From Petrolisthes cinctipes (Eukaryota; Arthropoda; Malacostraca; Decapoda; Porcellanidae): DNA of 64,000 nucleotides. Shown here one piece after another: positions 63,850 to 64,000 of this stretch (within the stretch, counting starts at the first letter, position 1; every line of letters begins with the position of its first letter). The stretch spans positions 930,001 to 994,000 of the forward strand of contig JAWQEG010000082.1 in the NCBI GenBank assembly GCA_033782935.1, written 5' to 3'. Under the pieces are notes generated by a model. The model worked only from the letters and a program-made list of their open reading frames with translations. It ran no database searches and was not told the DNA's origin. The position numbers and the translations under genes were made by a program.

Positions 63850-64000
63850 TACTCCGTGTTAGAGTATTTTCAAAATACATGCTCAAAACATACTGAAAAT
63901 CGATCTTTTAGGTGCACAAAAGTCGATATGTGCATGCATCTTCAGTACCCGTTTATATCTCAAATTCAGGCTCAAAACACCCGAAAATTCAATATTTTGG
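63850..64000 (+). repeat. Partial type 1' monomer at right edge
   Basis: About 151 bp of type 1' ('catgctcaaaacatactg', 'gtgcacaaaag', 'cttcagtaccc', 'ttcaatattttgg'). The array runs on past the window. Confidence 0.93.

Larger units (their letters stand above)
1..64000. repeat. Satellite DNA array, about 177-bp monomer family, fills the window
   Basis: Every part of the window aligns by eye to one monomer of about 177 bp or to a shortened form of it. All copies lie head to tail in one orientation; there are no inversions, unique spacers or inserted elements. Monomer boundaries are set here at the recurring 'tactccgtg', 'tactcagtg' or 'tacacagtg'. About 384 complete monomers can be counted, with partial ones at both ends, so the array continues beyond both edges. 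Arrays of this kind are typical of eukaryotic centromeres or pericentromeres. The array placement is an inference, and the family and host organism are not recognised. Confidence 0.97.

Noticed and set aside
1..64000. CRISPR array
   Set aside because: The repeated unit is about 150-177 bp and directly tandem; there are no short repeats separated by unique spacers and no cas genes.
1..64000. Bacterial or phage iteron origin or plasmid repeat region
   Set aside because: The scale (over 380 monomers with HOR structure and no genes) is far beyond iteron arrays and fits eukaryotic satellite DNA.
1..64000. Known primate alpha satellite or Arabidopsis 178-bp centromere repeat because of similar length
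   Set aside because: The monomer sequence does not resemble what I recall of either; only the length class is similar. No database search was possible.
1..64000. tRNA, rRNA or intergenic-spacer repeat
   Set aside because: No conserved rRNA segments, tRNA cloverleaf or A/B-box arrangements were seen in the monomer consensus.

Overview
The whole window is one uninterrupted tandem satellite array with every monomer in the same orientation. I found no genuine protein-coding gene, RNA gene, transposable element, CRISPR array or single-copy sequence in it. By hand I can divide it into about 384 complete monomers plus a partial monomer at each edge. A megabase-style satellite array resolved into higher-order repeats (HORs) points to centromeric or pericentromeric heterochromatin of a eukaryote. 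I do not recognise the monomer: it is not human alpha satellite, and as far as I can recall not the Arabidopsis 178-bp family. I therefore cannot name a species or clade.

The ancestral monomer is about 177 bp (about 41% GC by hand count of one type 1 copy). There are six main types, arranged as two related trimers: 1-2-3 (177+176+148 bp) and 1'-2'-3' (177+176+148 bp), each about 501 bp. Alternation of the two trimers gives a hexamer of about 1,002 bp. Types 3 and 3' are always short because they share the same 29-bp internal deletion, which lies between 4-bp 'atat' direct repeats. A second recurrent 10-bp deletion across the 2|3 boundary turns 501-bp trimers into 491-bp ones.

Layout: 1-1,733 edge of the array with mixed blocks. 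1,734-13,674 regular domain of 24 consecutive three-monomer blocks with local duplications of 1,001, 1,994 and 1,483 bp offset. 13,675-17,304 transition. 17,305-34,298 rearranged domain dominated by 1'-3' dimers (325 bp) alternating with 1-2-3, including a block of about 1.83 kb present three times and a 1,170-bp tandem duplication. 34,299-37,132 1,329-bp and 502-bp duplications. 37,133-41,938 mixed. 41,939-51,447 a very homogeneous 13-monomer HOR of 2,171 bp, one copy of which carries an extra 1,002-bp hexamer. 51,448-53,265 mixed. 53,266-57,925 an 11-monomer HOR of 1,828 bp. 57,926-64,000 mixed blocks and several hybrid monomers.

No genes work together here. The information lies in the repeat architecture: a nested record of unequal exchange, short dyad symmetries kept in most monomer types, a palindrome present about once per trimer, and CpG-to-CpA differences separating the monomer types. 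The many open reading frames of 60-178 codons arise because 177 is divisible by three and one frame of the monomer lacks stops. They should not be annotated as genes.
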